Shown: positions 19,710 through 27,893 of the stretch, in pieces
Layout: each line of letters begins with the position of its first letter
How positions within the stretch are numbered: the first letter of the stretch is position 1
Source: Methylophilaceae bacterium
Lineage (GTDB): Bacteria > Pseudomonadota > Gammaproteobacteria > Burkholderiales > Methylophilaceae
Direction: 5' to 3'
Assembly: GCA_905339275.1 (NCBI GenBank)
Contig: CAJPFK010000003.1
Location: 1-64,000 of the forward strand
Length of the DNA stretch: 64,000 nucleotides
Notes under the pieces: generated by a model
What the model was told of the DNA's origin: nothing
Database searches by the model: none
What the model saw: only the letters and a program-made list of their open reading frames with translations
Made by a program: the position numbers and the translations under genes

Positions 19710-19737
19710 TTATAATTTTTTCAGTATGGTTGGCAAT
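19710..19737 (-). promoter_or_regulatory. candidate pilT promoter
   Basis: On the minus strand TTGCCA (19737-19732) and TATAAC (19715-19710) are 16 bp apart, placing the transcription start close to the AGGAG ribosome site of pilT. The 69 bp between pilT and yggS must serve both directions. Confidence 0.45.
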
Positions 19738-19766
19738 TTGACGTGCAGCAAAAGATTGAGTGGATT

Positions 19767-20450
19767 ATGACCTCTATTAGTGAACGCTTGCAAGCAGTGC
19801 GCACTCGCATTCACGAAGCGGAAAGCAGCGCCGGCAGAACAGCCGGTTCGGTAAGCTTGCTTGCCGTCAGCAAGGCGCATCCTGCCGCCATGCTGCGCGA
19901 GGCATTCGCTGCCGGGCAAACCATGTTCGGCGAAAACTACCTGCAGGAAGCCTTGGCCAAACAGGAAGAACTGGCCGGCCTGGCAATCGAGTGGCATTTT
20001 ATCGGCCCGATCCAGAGCAACAAGACGCAGCCGATTGCACAACATTTCGATTGGGTACACAGTGTGGATCGCTTGAAAATCGCGCAACGCCTTTCAGCGG
20101 CAAGGCTTGCCGGACAAGCGCCGTTGAATGTCTGCCTGCAACTGAATGTGAGCCTGGAAGACAGCAAAAGCGGCGTCACGCTTGCCGAACTGCCGGAACT
20201 TGCACACGCAATCCAGGCATTACCCGGGCTCCGCCTCAGGGGTTTGATGGCAATCCCGGCGCCGGTCACGGATTTTGACAAACAGCGCCGGCAGTTTGCC
20301 ATCGTCCGGCAGGCTTATGAAGATTTAAAAAAACAGGGGCTGGCATTGGACACACTTTCCATCGGCATGTCCGAAGATTTTCCCGCCGCCATCGCCGAAG
20401 GTGCAACAATAGTCAGGGTAGGGTCAGCCATTTTCGGCCCAAGGAATTGA
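19767..20450 (+). CDS. YggS family pyridoxal phosphate homeostasis protein
   Basis: A PLP-binding TIM-barrel protein (PLPBP/YggS), thought to buffer or deliver pyridoxal phosphate; no enzymatic activity is known. 227 residues; the PLP lysine lies in LLAVSKAHP (about 31-39), followed by FGENYLQE and the phosphate-binding end SIGMSEDFPAAIAEG...RVGSAIFG. The ATG at 19767 is chosen over a GTG 24 bases upstream because homologues begin just before the ISERLQAVRxRI helix. It is followed by proC and yggT, the usual trio. Confidence 0.92.
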   Translation: MTSISERLQAVRTRIHEAESSAGRTAGSVSLLAVSKAHPAAMLREAFAAGQTMFGENYLQEALAKQEELAGLAIEWHFIGPIQSNKTQPIAQHFDWVHSVDRLKIAQRLSAARLAGQAPLNVCLQLNVSLEDSKSGVTLAELPELAHAIQALPGLRLRGLMAIPAPVTDFDKQRRQFAIVRQAYEDLKKQGLALDTLSIGMSEDFPAAIAEGATIVRVGSAIFGPRN

Positions 20451-20460
20451 AGAAAACTAT

Positions 20461-21294
20461 ATGAAGAATAACGATTTTGAAACAATGACCGTCAGTTTTA
20501 TCGGCGGCGGCAACATGGCGAATGCCCTGATCAGTGGGCTGGTAAAAAAGGGATTCAAGGCGGCAAACATCAATGTCGTGGAATCCGATGCCGCCAAACG
20601 GCAACAATTGCAGTCCGATTTCGGCGTTCGAGTCACCGACCAGTTACCGAGCGTGACGCAATCGGATGTTGTCATACTGGCGGTCAAGCCCCAGCAGTTG
20701 CGCGATGTCTCGATCTTTCTTGGCAGCCTGCTCAGCAAACAACTCCTGATTTCGATTGCTGCGGGCGTACGCAGCCAGGACCTTGCCCGCTGGCTCGGCG
20801 GCTACCAGACCATCATTCGCGTCATGCCCAATACCCCGGCCCAGATCCAGATGGGCGTTTCCGCCCTGTATGCGCTGCCGGCAGTCAGCGCTGCGCAACG
20901 CGCGAGTGCAAACAGCCTGTTGCGCGCTGTCGGAGACACCATATGGCTGGATGAAGAAGAAAAAATGGATGCCGTGACAGCCATCTCCGGCAGCGGCCCA
21001 GCCTATGTGTTTTATTTCATCGAAGCCATGCAGGATGCGGCAATCGGCCTTGGCTTGAGCCCGGAGCAGGCAAAAACACTCAGCCTGCAAACCTTCCTCG
21101 GCGCCAGCCATCTCGCGGCGCAAAGCGTGCTCAGCCCGGCAGAGTTGCGCCTACAGGTCACGTCCAAGGGCGGGACGACAGAACAGGCGCTGATGAGCAT
21201 GGAAACCGATGGCATCAGGCAGTCCATCATCGAAGCAGCCAGGGCAGCAGCCGGAAGATCACGGGAGCTTGGCGACCTGCTGGGTAAAAACTAG
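20461..21294 (+). CDS. proC: pyrroline-5-carboxylate reductase
   Basis: Last step of proline synthesis, reducing pyrroline-5-carboxylate with NAD(P)H. 277 residues with Rossmann motif FIGGGNMANALI (about 12-23), MPNTPAQI and the C-terminal ITSKGGTTE-like segment VTSKGGTTEQAL. The ATG at 20485 (MTVSFIGGGN) is an alternative start closer to the Rossmann fold. It begins 10 bp after yggS. Confidence 0.95.
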   Translation: MKNNDFETMTVSFIGGGNMANALISGLVKKGFKAANINVVESDAAKRQQLQSDFGVRVTDQLPSVTQSDVVILAVKPQQLRDVSIFLGSLLSKQLLISIAAGVRSQDLARWLGGYQTIIRVMPNTPAQIQMGVSALYALPAVSAAQRASANSLLRAVGDTIWLDEEEKMDAVTAISGSGPAYVFYFIEAMQDAAIGLGLSPEQAKTLSLQTFLGASHLAAQSVLSPAELRLQVTSKGGTTEQALMSMETDGIRQSIIEAARAAAGRSRELGDLLGKN

Positions 21295-21335
21295 GGCCTG
21301 CCAACAGGCCCCAATGACATAATCAAGGAAACTTC

Positions 21336-21911
21336 ATGGTCACAAACGCATTACAATTCCTGCTTCATACCCTTCTTGGCCTGTTTACGATTGCAGTCCT
21401 GCTGCGCTTCTACCTGCAAGCGACGCGGGCGCCTTTCCAGAACCCCCTCTCCCAGGCCGTGGTCGCATTGACGAGCTTCGCGGTCAAGCCGCTCCGGCGC
21501 ATCATTCCCGGCTGGGGCAACCTGGATATCTCCAGCCTGCTACTTGCCTTTCTCGCACAGTTCCTGCTGCATCTGGGTATCCAGTTGACACGGGAATTTC
21601 CGCTGCTGGTTGCCGGACAGCCGGTATGGATCGCACTGCTGGGGCTGGCCCTGATCGGCGTGATCAAATTCAGCATCTATATTTTTCTCTATGCCGTGAT
21701 ATTGCAGGCCATACTGAGCTGGTTCAGTCCGCGCACCGTCATCACGCCGGCCTTGCAGGCGCTGACAAAACCCGTATTGCATCCGATACAAAAACTTGTA
21801 CCCATGGTCAATGGCATCGACTTGTCGCCGCTGATCGTCTTTATTATTGCCGAGCTGATTCTGATTCTGCTGGTGACGCCGCTGGAAATCCAGTTTCTGC
21901 GGCTTTTCTGA
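21336..21911 (+). CDS. yggT: YggT family membrane protein
   Basis: A 191-residue protein made of two YggT repeats, each with two hydrophobic helices (about 5-25 and 60-85, then 95-130 and 160-185). Repeated motif: RRIIPGWGNLDISSLLLAF in the first half, IQKLVPMVNGIDLSPLIVF in the second. Function unproven; relatives are linked to osmotic stress and cell division. Its place behind proC is conserved in proteobacteria. Confidence 0.9.
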   Translation: MVTNALQFLLHTLLGLFTIAVLLRFYLQATRAPFQNPLSQAVVALTSFAVKPLRRIIPGWGNLDISSLLLAFLAQFLLHLGIQLTREFPLLVAGQPVWIALLGLALIGVIKFSIYIFLYAVILQAILSWFSPRTVITPALQALTKPVLHPIQKLVPMVNGIDLSPLIVFIIAELILILLVTPLEIQFLRLF

Positions 21912-21962
21912 GCCGAAGCCGGTTGACTCCGGCTCCGTAACATGGCGCGACAGCTGAAACTG

Positions 21963-23414
21963 CTACATCAGCACAATATCGAACGATTCCTGCGAATACT
22001 GCTGCTCCGCGTGCAGCGATACGGGCTTGCCGATGAAATCCGTCAGATTGGCCAGGCTTTGCGACTCCTCATCCATCAGCAGATCGATCACCTTGGCCGA
22101 TGCAATCACGCGGAACTCGCGTGCGCTGAACTGCCTGGCATGGCGCAGCAATTCCCGCAATATTTCATAGCAAACCGTCTGCGCAGTTTTCAGCTCGCCC
22201 CTGCCCTGACATGAAGGGCAGGATTCGCACAGGATATGCGCCAGGCTCTCACGGGTACGCTTGCGCGTCATCTCGACCAGACCCAGTACGGAAAAACCGC
22301 TGACCCAGATTCTCGCCCGGTCTTTCGACACCATCCTGTTCAATTCCTCCAGCACGGCAGCACGCTGCTCGTCTTCATCCATGTCGATGAAATCGATGAT
22401 AATGATGCCGCCGAGGTTTCTCAGCCGCAATTGCCGGGCAATGCACTGCGCCGCTTCGAGATTGGTTTTGAAAATCGTGTCCGAAAGCGATTTGCCGTTG
22501 ACAAAACTGCCGGTGTTCACATCTACCGTGGTCAGCGCCTCGGTCTGGTCGAAAATCAGGTAGCCGCCGGACTTCATCTCCACCTTGCGCGCCATGGCCT
22601 TTTTGATCTCGTTCTCAACGTTATACATGTCGAACAAGGGCCGCTCACCCTGATAGTGCTCCAGTTGCCTGACCGCCCCCTGCGCATACAGCTCGGCAAA
22701 ATCCAGCAGTTTCTGATAAGTCTCGCGGGAATCGACCAGGATGCGGTCAGTGTCTTCATTGACGATATCGCGCAATATCCGCATCGGCAGATTCAGGTCC
22801 TGGAACACCAGCGAACGGTTTGCTGCATTCTTGCTGGCAGCCTGTATGTTGCTCCAGACTTTCTGCAGGTACGCGATATCCGCAAGCAGCTCTTCATCGG
22901 TCGCGGTTTCGGACATGGTGCGAATGATATAGCCGCCCGAACGGTCTGCCGGCAGCAGCCTGATCAACCGTTCCCTGAGCAACTCCCGTTCCGCCTCGTC
23001 CCCAATCCGCTGGGAAACGCCGATGTGCTGCTGTTGCGGCAGGTAAACCAGGAAACGGCCGGCGATGCTGATCTGTGTCGTCAGCCGTGCGCCCTTGGTG
23101 CCGATGGGCTCCTTGATTACCTGCACGATCAACGGCTGCCCTTCGTGCAATACCTCCTGAATCGTCTTTTCCTGATCCGCATTGGTGCACTCCAGCACAT
23201 CCGCCACATGCAGGAAGGCTGCGCGCTGCAGGCCGATCTCCACGAATGCCGACTGCATGCCGGGCAATACCCGGCAGACTTCGCCCTTGTAGATATTGCC
23301 CACCAGGCCCAAGGAAGCATTGCGTTCGATATGCAGCTCCTGCACGACGCCCTGTTCCATGATGGCAACACGCGTTTCCTGCGGGGTGACGTTGATCAGA
23401 ATTTCTTCACTCAT
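21963..23414 (-). CDS. rng: ribonuclease G
   Basis: Endoribonuclease of the RNase E/G family that matures the 5' end of 16S rRNA and degrades some mRNAs. 483 residues: an S1 domain near the N terminus (about 37-125), the catalytic DNase I-like region with DVNTGSFVNG (about 298-307) and IIIDFIDMDED, and the zinc-link cysteines CESCPSCQG near residue 405. There is no C-terminal scaffold, which separates it from RNase E. Its start overlaps the end of maf by 8 bp. Confidence 0.95.
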   Translation of the reverse strand: MSEEILINVTPQETRVAIMEQGVVQELHIERNASLGLVGNIYKGEVCRVLPGMQSAFVEIGLQRAAFLHVADVLECTNADQEKTIQEVLHEGQPLIVQVIKEPIGTKGARLTTQISIAGRFLVYLPQQQHIGVSQRIGDEAERELLRERLIRLLPADRSGGYIIRTMSETATDEELLADIAYLQKVWSNIQAASKNAANRSLVFQDLNLPMRILRDIVNEDTDRILVDSRETYQKLLDFAELYAQGAVRQLEHYQGERPLFDMYNVENEIKKAMARKVEMKSGGYLIFDQTEALTTVDVNTGSFVNGKSLSDTIFKTNLEAAQCIARQLRLRNLGGIIIIDFIDMDEDEQRAAVLEELNRMVSKDRARIWVSGFSVLGLVEMTRKRTRESLAHILCESCPSCQGRGELKTAQTVCYEILRELLRHARQFSAREFRVIASAKVIDLLMDEESQSLANLTDFIGKPVSLHAEQQYSQESFDIVLM

Positions 23415-24003
23415 TTTTCAGCAACTCAATTCCTGCTTTTCTCAAAAGCTGCGCAGTCTCGAAAACCGGCAATCCCATCACGCCGGAATAACTGCCTTCA
23501 ATACGCTTGACGAATATTCCGGCCAGACCCTGTATGCCATAGGCTCCCGCCTTGTCGCGCGGTTCGCCGCTGGCAACATACGCCCGGATATCAGCATCCG
23601 GCAGCGCCGCGATTTCAACATGGGTCGTCGATAACGCCGTATCCGTCCCGCTTTCGGTCGCCACCGCGACTGCGGTATGCACCTCGTGCCAACGGCCGGA
23701 CAGGCTTTTCAACATGGCAAAAGCCTCCTGTTCGTTTCCGGGCTTGCCCAGGATCACGCCATCGATACAGACGGTCGTGTCTGCCGCAAGTATGGGCAGC
23801 ATGTCATGGCCCGGCTCATCCAGGTTCAGCAGGCAGACTTCCGCTTTTTCGCGTGCCAGCCGGATGACGTAATCTTCCACGCGCTCCCCGACCAGCGGGG
23901 ATTCGTCGACATGGGACGGCAGCACGATGCTGTCCACCCCCAACTGCTGCAGCAACTCCTTGCGGCGAGGAGACTGCGAAGCGAGATATATCCTGTTTCT
24001 CAT
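23407..24003 (-). CDS. maf: Maf family nucleotide pyrophosphatase
   Basis: Hydrolyses non-canonical or modified nucleoside triphosphates to monophosphates. 198 residues beginning with the Maf signature LASQSPRRKELLQQLG (about 7-22), with the catalytic LAADTTVCIDG near residue 72. Which Maf subfamily (dTTP/UTP or m7GTP) is not certain from motifs. The maf-rng order is conserved widely. Confidence 0.93.
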   Translation of the reverse strand: MRNRIYLASQSPRRKELLQQLGVDSIVLPSHVDESPLVGERVEDYVIRLAREKAEVCLLNLDEPGHDMLPILAADTTVCIDGVILGKPGNEQEAFAMLKSLSGRWHEVHTAVAVATESGTDTALSTTHVEIAALPDADIRAYVASGEPRDKAGAYGIQGLAGIFVKRIEGSYSGVMGLPVFETAQLLRKAGIELLKNE

Positions 24004-24038
24004 TTATGATGCTGACGCTTTTCCCAGAAATAACCTAA

Positions 24039-24063
24039 AATGCCCGAGCCGGGCATTGATAAT
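24039..24063. promoter_or_regulatory. 8-bp inverted repeat abutting a -10-like box between maf and marC
   Basis: AATGCCCG (24039-24046) and CGGGCATT (24050-24057) form a perfect inverted repeat with a 3-base loop, directly followed by GATAAT (24058-24063). It sits in the 83-bp divergent gap. It could be an operator or a leader stem-loop of marC; a matching -35 is not evident. Confidence 0.35.
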
Positions 24064-24086
24064 ACCTAAACTGGAAGATTAAACCT

Positions 24087-24722
24087 ATGGTCGAGTGGGC
24101 ATATTTATTCAAAATCGGCATCGCCCTGTTTGCCATTGTCAACCCGATCGGCAGTGTGCCGATCTTCATCGGGGCCACGGACGGCTGGACAGCCAGGGAC
24201 AGGGCGCGAACCGCCAAGACGGTATCCTTTGCGGTATTTGCCGTACTTTCGGTTTCCGCATTCCTTGGGGAGAAAATCCTGGATTTTTTCAGCATCAGCA
24301 TCCCGTCATTTCAGGTTGGCGGCGGCATCCTGCTGATGCTGATCGCCATTTCCATGATGCACGGCAAACTCGGCGAATCAAGGCAGACCGCGGAAGAAGC
24401 ACAGGCAGTCGCTGACCGCCAGGCCATTGCCATCGTGCCTCTAAGCATTCCCCTGCTGGCCGGGCCCGGTGCCATCAGCAGCATGATCATCGCGGCGCAG
24501 CAAAGCCCGAATCTGCCCAGCAAGGCCCTGCTCGTGCTGCCCATCGGGATAATCGCGCTCCTGATATGGCTGGCGCTCGGCCTTTCCACCAGGATCACGC
24601 AGCGGATGGGCACTATCGGCATCAACGTCGTCACACGGCTGATGGGCCTGATATTGGCAGCCATGGCAGTCGAATTCATCGCGCACGGCATTGAAGGATT
24701 GTTTCCGGGATTAGCATCGTAG
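24087..24722 (+). CDS. MarC family integral membrane protein
   Basis: A 211-residue membrane protein with about six helices and the MarC pattern ALFAIVNPIGSVPIF (about 12-26), IPLLAGPGAIS and GINVVTRLMGLILAAMA. Family members have no established transport substrate. It is transcribed divergently from maf. Confidence 0.9.
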   Translation: MVEWAYLFKIGIALFAIVNPIGSVPIFIGATDGWTARDRARTAKTVSFAVFAVLSVSAFLGEKILDFFSISIPSFQVGGGILLMLIAISMMHGKLGESRQTAEEAQAVADRQAIAIVPLSIPLLAGPGAISSMIIAAQQSPNLPSKALLVLPIGIIALLIWLALGLSTRITQRMGTIGINVVTRLMGLILAAMAVEFIAHGIEGLFPGLAS

Positions 24723-24764
24723 CTGCCGACAAGGTAAAATGGCAGTTTTACCGCTGGCCCGGAA

Positions 24765-25208
24765 ATGATCTGGAAACCCAATACCACTGTCGCAGCCGTC
24801 GTCGAACAGGCGGGGAAATTCCTGCTGGTCGAAGAAGAAACCGCGGAAGGGATTCGCCTGAACCAGCCTGCCGGCCATGTGGAAGACGGTGAAAGCCTGC
24901 TTGCAGCCGTCGTGCGCGAAACCGATGAAGAAACCGCCTACGATTTCAAGCCGGAACATTTGCTCGGCGTCTACCACTGGCGGCACCCGCAAAAGCACAT
25001 CACATATCTGCGTTTCGCCTTCACAGGCACTGTTGCCAATCACAGAGCCGCCCAGAAACTCGATGATGGCATCATCCGCGCGGTCTGGATGAGTGCGGAT
25101 GAAATTCGTGCCAGCACGGCAATTCATCGCAGCCCCCAGGTACTGGCCTGCATCGAACATTTTCTCTCAGGACAACGCTTCCCGTTAAGCGTGATTACAC
25201 ACTTATGA
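24765..25208 (+). CDS. nudJ: Nudix hydrolase, NudJ-like
   Basis: A 147-residue Nudix enzyme. The Nudix box [20 protein letters not shown] (about 37-56) has all metal-binding glutamates. E. coli NudJ, a thiamine pyrophosphate and nucleoside triphosphate pyrophosphatase, is likewise encoded just before mnmA. The last 4 bp overlap the mnmA start. Confidence 0.9.
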   Translation: MIWKPNTTVAAVVEQAGKFLLVEEETAEGIRLNQPAGHVEDGESLLAAVVRETDEETAYDFKPEHLLGVYHWRHPQKHITYLRFAFTGTVANHRAAQKLDDGIIRAVWMSADEIRASTAIHRSPQVLACIEHFLSGQRFPLSVITHL

Positions 25209-26302
25209 AAAAACAACGTGTCGTCGTCGGCATGTCCGGCGGCGTGGATTCCTCCGTCGCAGCCCTGCTGCTCAAGCAACAGGGTTACGAAGTCGTCGGC
25301 CTGTTCATGAAAAACTGGGAAGACGACGATACCGACGAGTATTGCTCATCCAGGCAGGACCTGATCGATGCCGTCTCGGTCGCCGACAAAATCGGCATCG
25401 AAATCGAGGCCGTCAATTTCAGCAAGGAATACAAAGACCGCGTATTTGCCAACTTCCTGGAAGAATACAAGGCCGGCCGCACGCCCAATCCGGACATCCT
25501 CTGCAATGCCGAGATCAAGTTCAAGGCCTTCCTCGACCATGCGATGAGCCTGGGCGCAGACCTGATCGCCACCGGGCATTACGCACAAGTCCGCGAAAAG
25601 AATGGCTTGTTCCAGTTGATGAAAGCCGATGACGGCAGCAAGGACCAAAGCTATTTTCTTTATCGCCTGAACCAGGCGCAGCTTTCAAAAACGCTTTTTC
25701 CGCTGGGCCAGTTACTCAAACGCGAAGTACGCGAACTTGCCCGGCAGGCCCAACTGCCCACCAGCGAGAAAAAGGATTCCACCGGCATCTGCTTTATCGG
25801 GGAACGCCCGTTCCGAGAATTCCTCAACCGCTACCTGCCGCGCGAGCCGGGAGAAATGCAGACACCTGAAGGTCAGGTGGTCGGCCGGCATGAAGGACTG
25901 ATGTATTACACGCTAGGCCAGCGCCAGGGGCTTGGCATCGGCGGCTCCCGTACCAGCAGTGGCGAGCCCTGGTTTGTTGCCGGCAAGGACATGGAGCGCA
26001 ATGTGCTCATCGTCGTGCAAGGTCATGAACACCCGCTGTTGCTCAGCGATGGCCTGATTGCCGGGCAATTGCACTGGATATCGGGACAGAACCCGGAAAC
26101 GCACTGGGTCTATGCGGCCAAGACGCGCTATCGCCAGCCGGATGCGCCATGCGAGATCGACAGGCTGGATAACGAGATCGTTGAAATCCGCTTCGGCCAG
26201 CGCCAATGGGCGGTAACGCCGGGGCAATCGGCCGTCGTTTATGAAAGCAACGTCTGCTTGGGCGGCGGCATCATTATCAGCGCTGTCCAGACAATTGCCT
26301 GA
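25205..26302 (+). CDS. mnmA: tRNA-specific 2-thiouridylase MnmA
   Basis: Installs the 2-thio group on U34 of Lys, Glu and Gln tRNAs with sulfur relayed by the Tus system. 365 residues: PP-loop [15 protein letters not shown] (about 8-22), first catalytic Cys in [12 protein letters not shown] (about 102), second Cys in [12 protein letters not shown] (about 197). Starts within the nudJ stop. Confidence 0.96.
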   Translation: MKKQRVVVGMSGGVDSSVAALLLKQQGYEVVGLFMKNWEDDDTDEYCSSRQDLIDAVSVADKIGIEIEAVNFSKEYKDRVFANFLEEYKAGRTPNPDILCNAEIKFKAFLDHAMSLGADLIATGHYAQVREKNGLFQLMKADDGSKDQSYFLYRLNQAQLSKTLFPLGQLLKREVRELARQAQLPTSEKKDSTGICFIGERPFREFLNRYLPREPGEMQTPEGQVVGRHEGLMYYTLGQRQGLGIGGSRTSSGEPWFVAGKDMERNVLIVVQGHEHPLLLSDGLIAGQLHWISGQNPETHWVYAAKTRYRQPDAPCEIDRLDNEIVEIRFGQRQWAVTPGQSAVVYESNVCLGGGIIISAVQTIA

Positions 26303-26331
26303 CCATCGGCGCCGGGAACGGGAAGTGCTGG

Positions 26332-26943
26332 TCAGTTCTCGGGCGGAACCGTTTCACTGAAGGAAGGGCGCTTCATCATTTCATCATAATGCCTGGCGAG
26401 ACTGGGATACTGCTTGCGCCACGCCAGATCCTTGTAGCGCAAATCCAGCCAGCCCAGCATGCAGCCCAGCGCAATATCAGCAAGGCTGAACATCTCATCC
26501 ACGCACCATTTGCTGTCGCCCAGTTCATCGTTAAGCGCCTGCAGCCCGCGTTCCACCTTGCCCATCTGCTTGGCAATCACGGCTTCATCCCGCAGATTCG
26601 CGGCCCTGCGCGACTCCTGCATGGCGGCAACGGCCGCATCGCATACGCCGTCGGCCAGCGCCTCCCAGCGCCTGACCCAGACCCTTGCATTATGGTCCTG
26701 CGGCAGCAAGCGTGAGATCGGCGTCCGGTTGTCCAGGTATTCGACGATGACGCGCGAATCAAAAAGCGTCTCGCCGTCAACCAGGATCAGCACCGGAATT
26801 TTCCCGAGCGGATTGTACTGATTAACGGGGCAATCCGGGTCGGCCAGGACGACCTTGATCATCTCGACATCGATGCGTTTTTCCGCGGCGACAACACGGA
26901 CTTTACGAGCATATGGGCTAGTAAGGGAATACAGGAGTTTCAT
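26332..26943 (-). CDS. glutathione S-transferase family protein
   Basis: A 203-residue GST-fold protein with a thioredoxin-like N-terminal domain beginning MKLLYSLTSPYARKVRV, GKIPVLI near residue 48 and LFDSRVIVEYLD near residue 61, plus an all-helical C-terminal half. Ser8 in SPYARKV is the likely glutathione-activating position. Substrate unknown. It is convergent with mnmA; a CTGACCA/TGGTCAG inverted repeat (26299-26335) contains both stop codons but has no T tract. Confidence 0.88.
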   Translation of the reverse strand: MKLLYSLTSPYARKVRVVAAEKRIDVEMIKVVLADPDCPVNQYNPLGKIPVLILVDGETLFDSRVIVEYLDNRTPISRLLPQDHNARVWVRRWEALADGVCDAAVAAMQESRRAANLRDEAVIAKQMGKVERGLQALNDELGDSKWCVDEMFSLADIALGCMLGWLDLRYKDLAWRKQYPSLARHYDEMMKRPSFSETVPPEN

Positions 26944-27001
26944 AGATGTCAGCTTCGTAATTGGTGAAAGCGATTTCGGTATTGTTCTCGTTCGACTGGA
27001 T

Positions 27002-27007
27002 TATAAT
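27002..27007 (+). promoter_or_regulatory. candidate -10 box for nadC
   Basis: A perfect TATAAT lies about 50 bp upstream of the chosen nadC start. The best -35-like sequence, TTGTTC at 26982-26987, is only 14 bp away, so the match is incomplete. The start of the GST gene diverges at 26943. Confidence 0.4.
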
Positions 27008-27056
27008 GCAATCCATGCGTGCATCATTACTCAGTAAAAGCTTATCCAGCGATACG

Positions 27057-27893
27057 ATGATCGATATCACCCAGATAGTATACGACGATGTCTCCCGGGC
27101 GTTGGCGGAAGATGTAGGTAGCGGCGACCTGACGGCCCACCTGATCCCCGACCACCAGCAAGCCCAGGCTTGTATCATCAGCCGCGAATCCGCCATTGTG
27201 TGCGGCCTGGCATGGGCGGAGTCCTGTTTCAAGCAGATAGACAGTCATCTTGAAATCGACTGGCTGGTCGATGAAGGCAATCATACCGGCCCGAACCAGC
27301 CCTTGTGCAGGATTTCGGGCAATGCACGCGCCATGCTGACTGCAGAACGTACCGCGTTGAACTTTCTTCAATCGCTCTCTGCGACAGCCACATTGACCCG
27401 CAAGTATGTAGATGCCGTCATCGGATCGCATGCAAGAATACTGGATACCAGAAAAACCATTCCCGGCCTGCGCCAGGCGCAGAAATATGCCGTCACCGTA
27501 GGCGGCGGAATGAATCATCGGATCGGCCTCTATGACGGTATCCTGATCAAGGAAAACCATATCGCAGCCGCCGGCAGCATACGCGCGGCATTGAGCAATG
27601 CCGCCGCAATCCACCGGAATGTTCCCATCCAGATCGAAGTCGAAAACCTGGGGGAACTGCAGGAAGCCCTGGCTGGCGGCGCAACATCGATACTGCTTGA
27701 TAACTTCAGCACCTCCGAGCTCGCTGAAGCCGTTCGCATCACCCACGGCCGTGCGCTTCTGGAAGCATCGGGCGGCATCACCCTCGACAATGTTCGCGCA
27801 ATTGCGCTGACAGGTGTCGACCGCATCTCGGTCGGCAGCCTGACAAAAAACATTCAGGCCATCGACCTATCCATGCGCTTTACATCCCCATGA
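27057..27893 (+). CDS. nadC: nicotinate-nucleotide diphosphorylase (quinolinate phosphoribosyltransferase)
   Basis: Converts quinolinate and PRPP to nicotinate mononucleotide in de novo NAD synthesis. From the ATG at 27057 the protein has 278 residues, the family's usual length; an earlier start in the same frame would add up to 32 residues that do not look conserved and would overlap the TATAAT box. Motifs: DVGSGDLTA (about 17-25), RKTIPGLRQAQKYAV (about 133-147), GGGMNHR and IQIEVEN. The stop overlaps the next gene by 4 bp (ATGA). Confidence 0.93.
   Translation: MIDITQIVYDDVSRALAEDVGSGDLTAHLIPDHQQAQACIISRESAIVCGLAWAESCFKQIDSHLEIDWLVDEGNHTGPNQPLCRISGNARAMLTAERTALNFLQSLSATATLTRKYVDAVIGSHARILDTRKTIPGLRQAQKYAVTVGGGMNHRIGLYDGILIKENHIAAAGSIRAALSNAAAIHRNVPIQIEVENLGELQEALAGGATSILLDNFSTSELAEAVRITHGRALLEASGGITLDNVRAIALTGVDRISVGSLTKNIQAIDLSMRFTSP

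Noticed and set aside
22236-23510. 424-codon plus-strand frame over rng
   Set aside because: Shadow of ribonuclease G, whose S1, catalytic and zinc-link motifs are all in the minus-strand frame.
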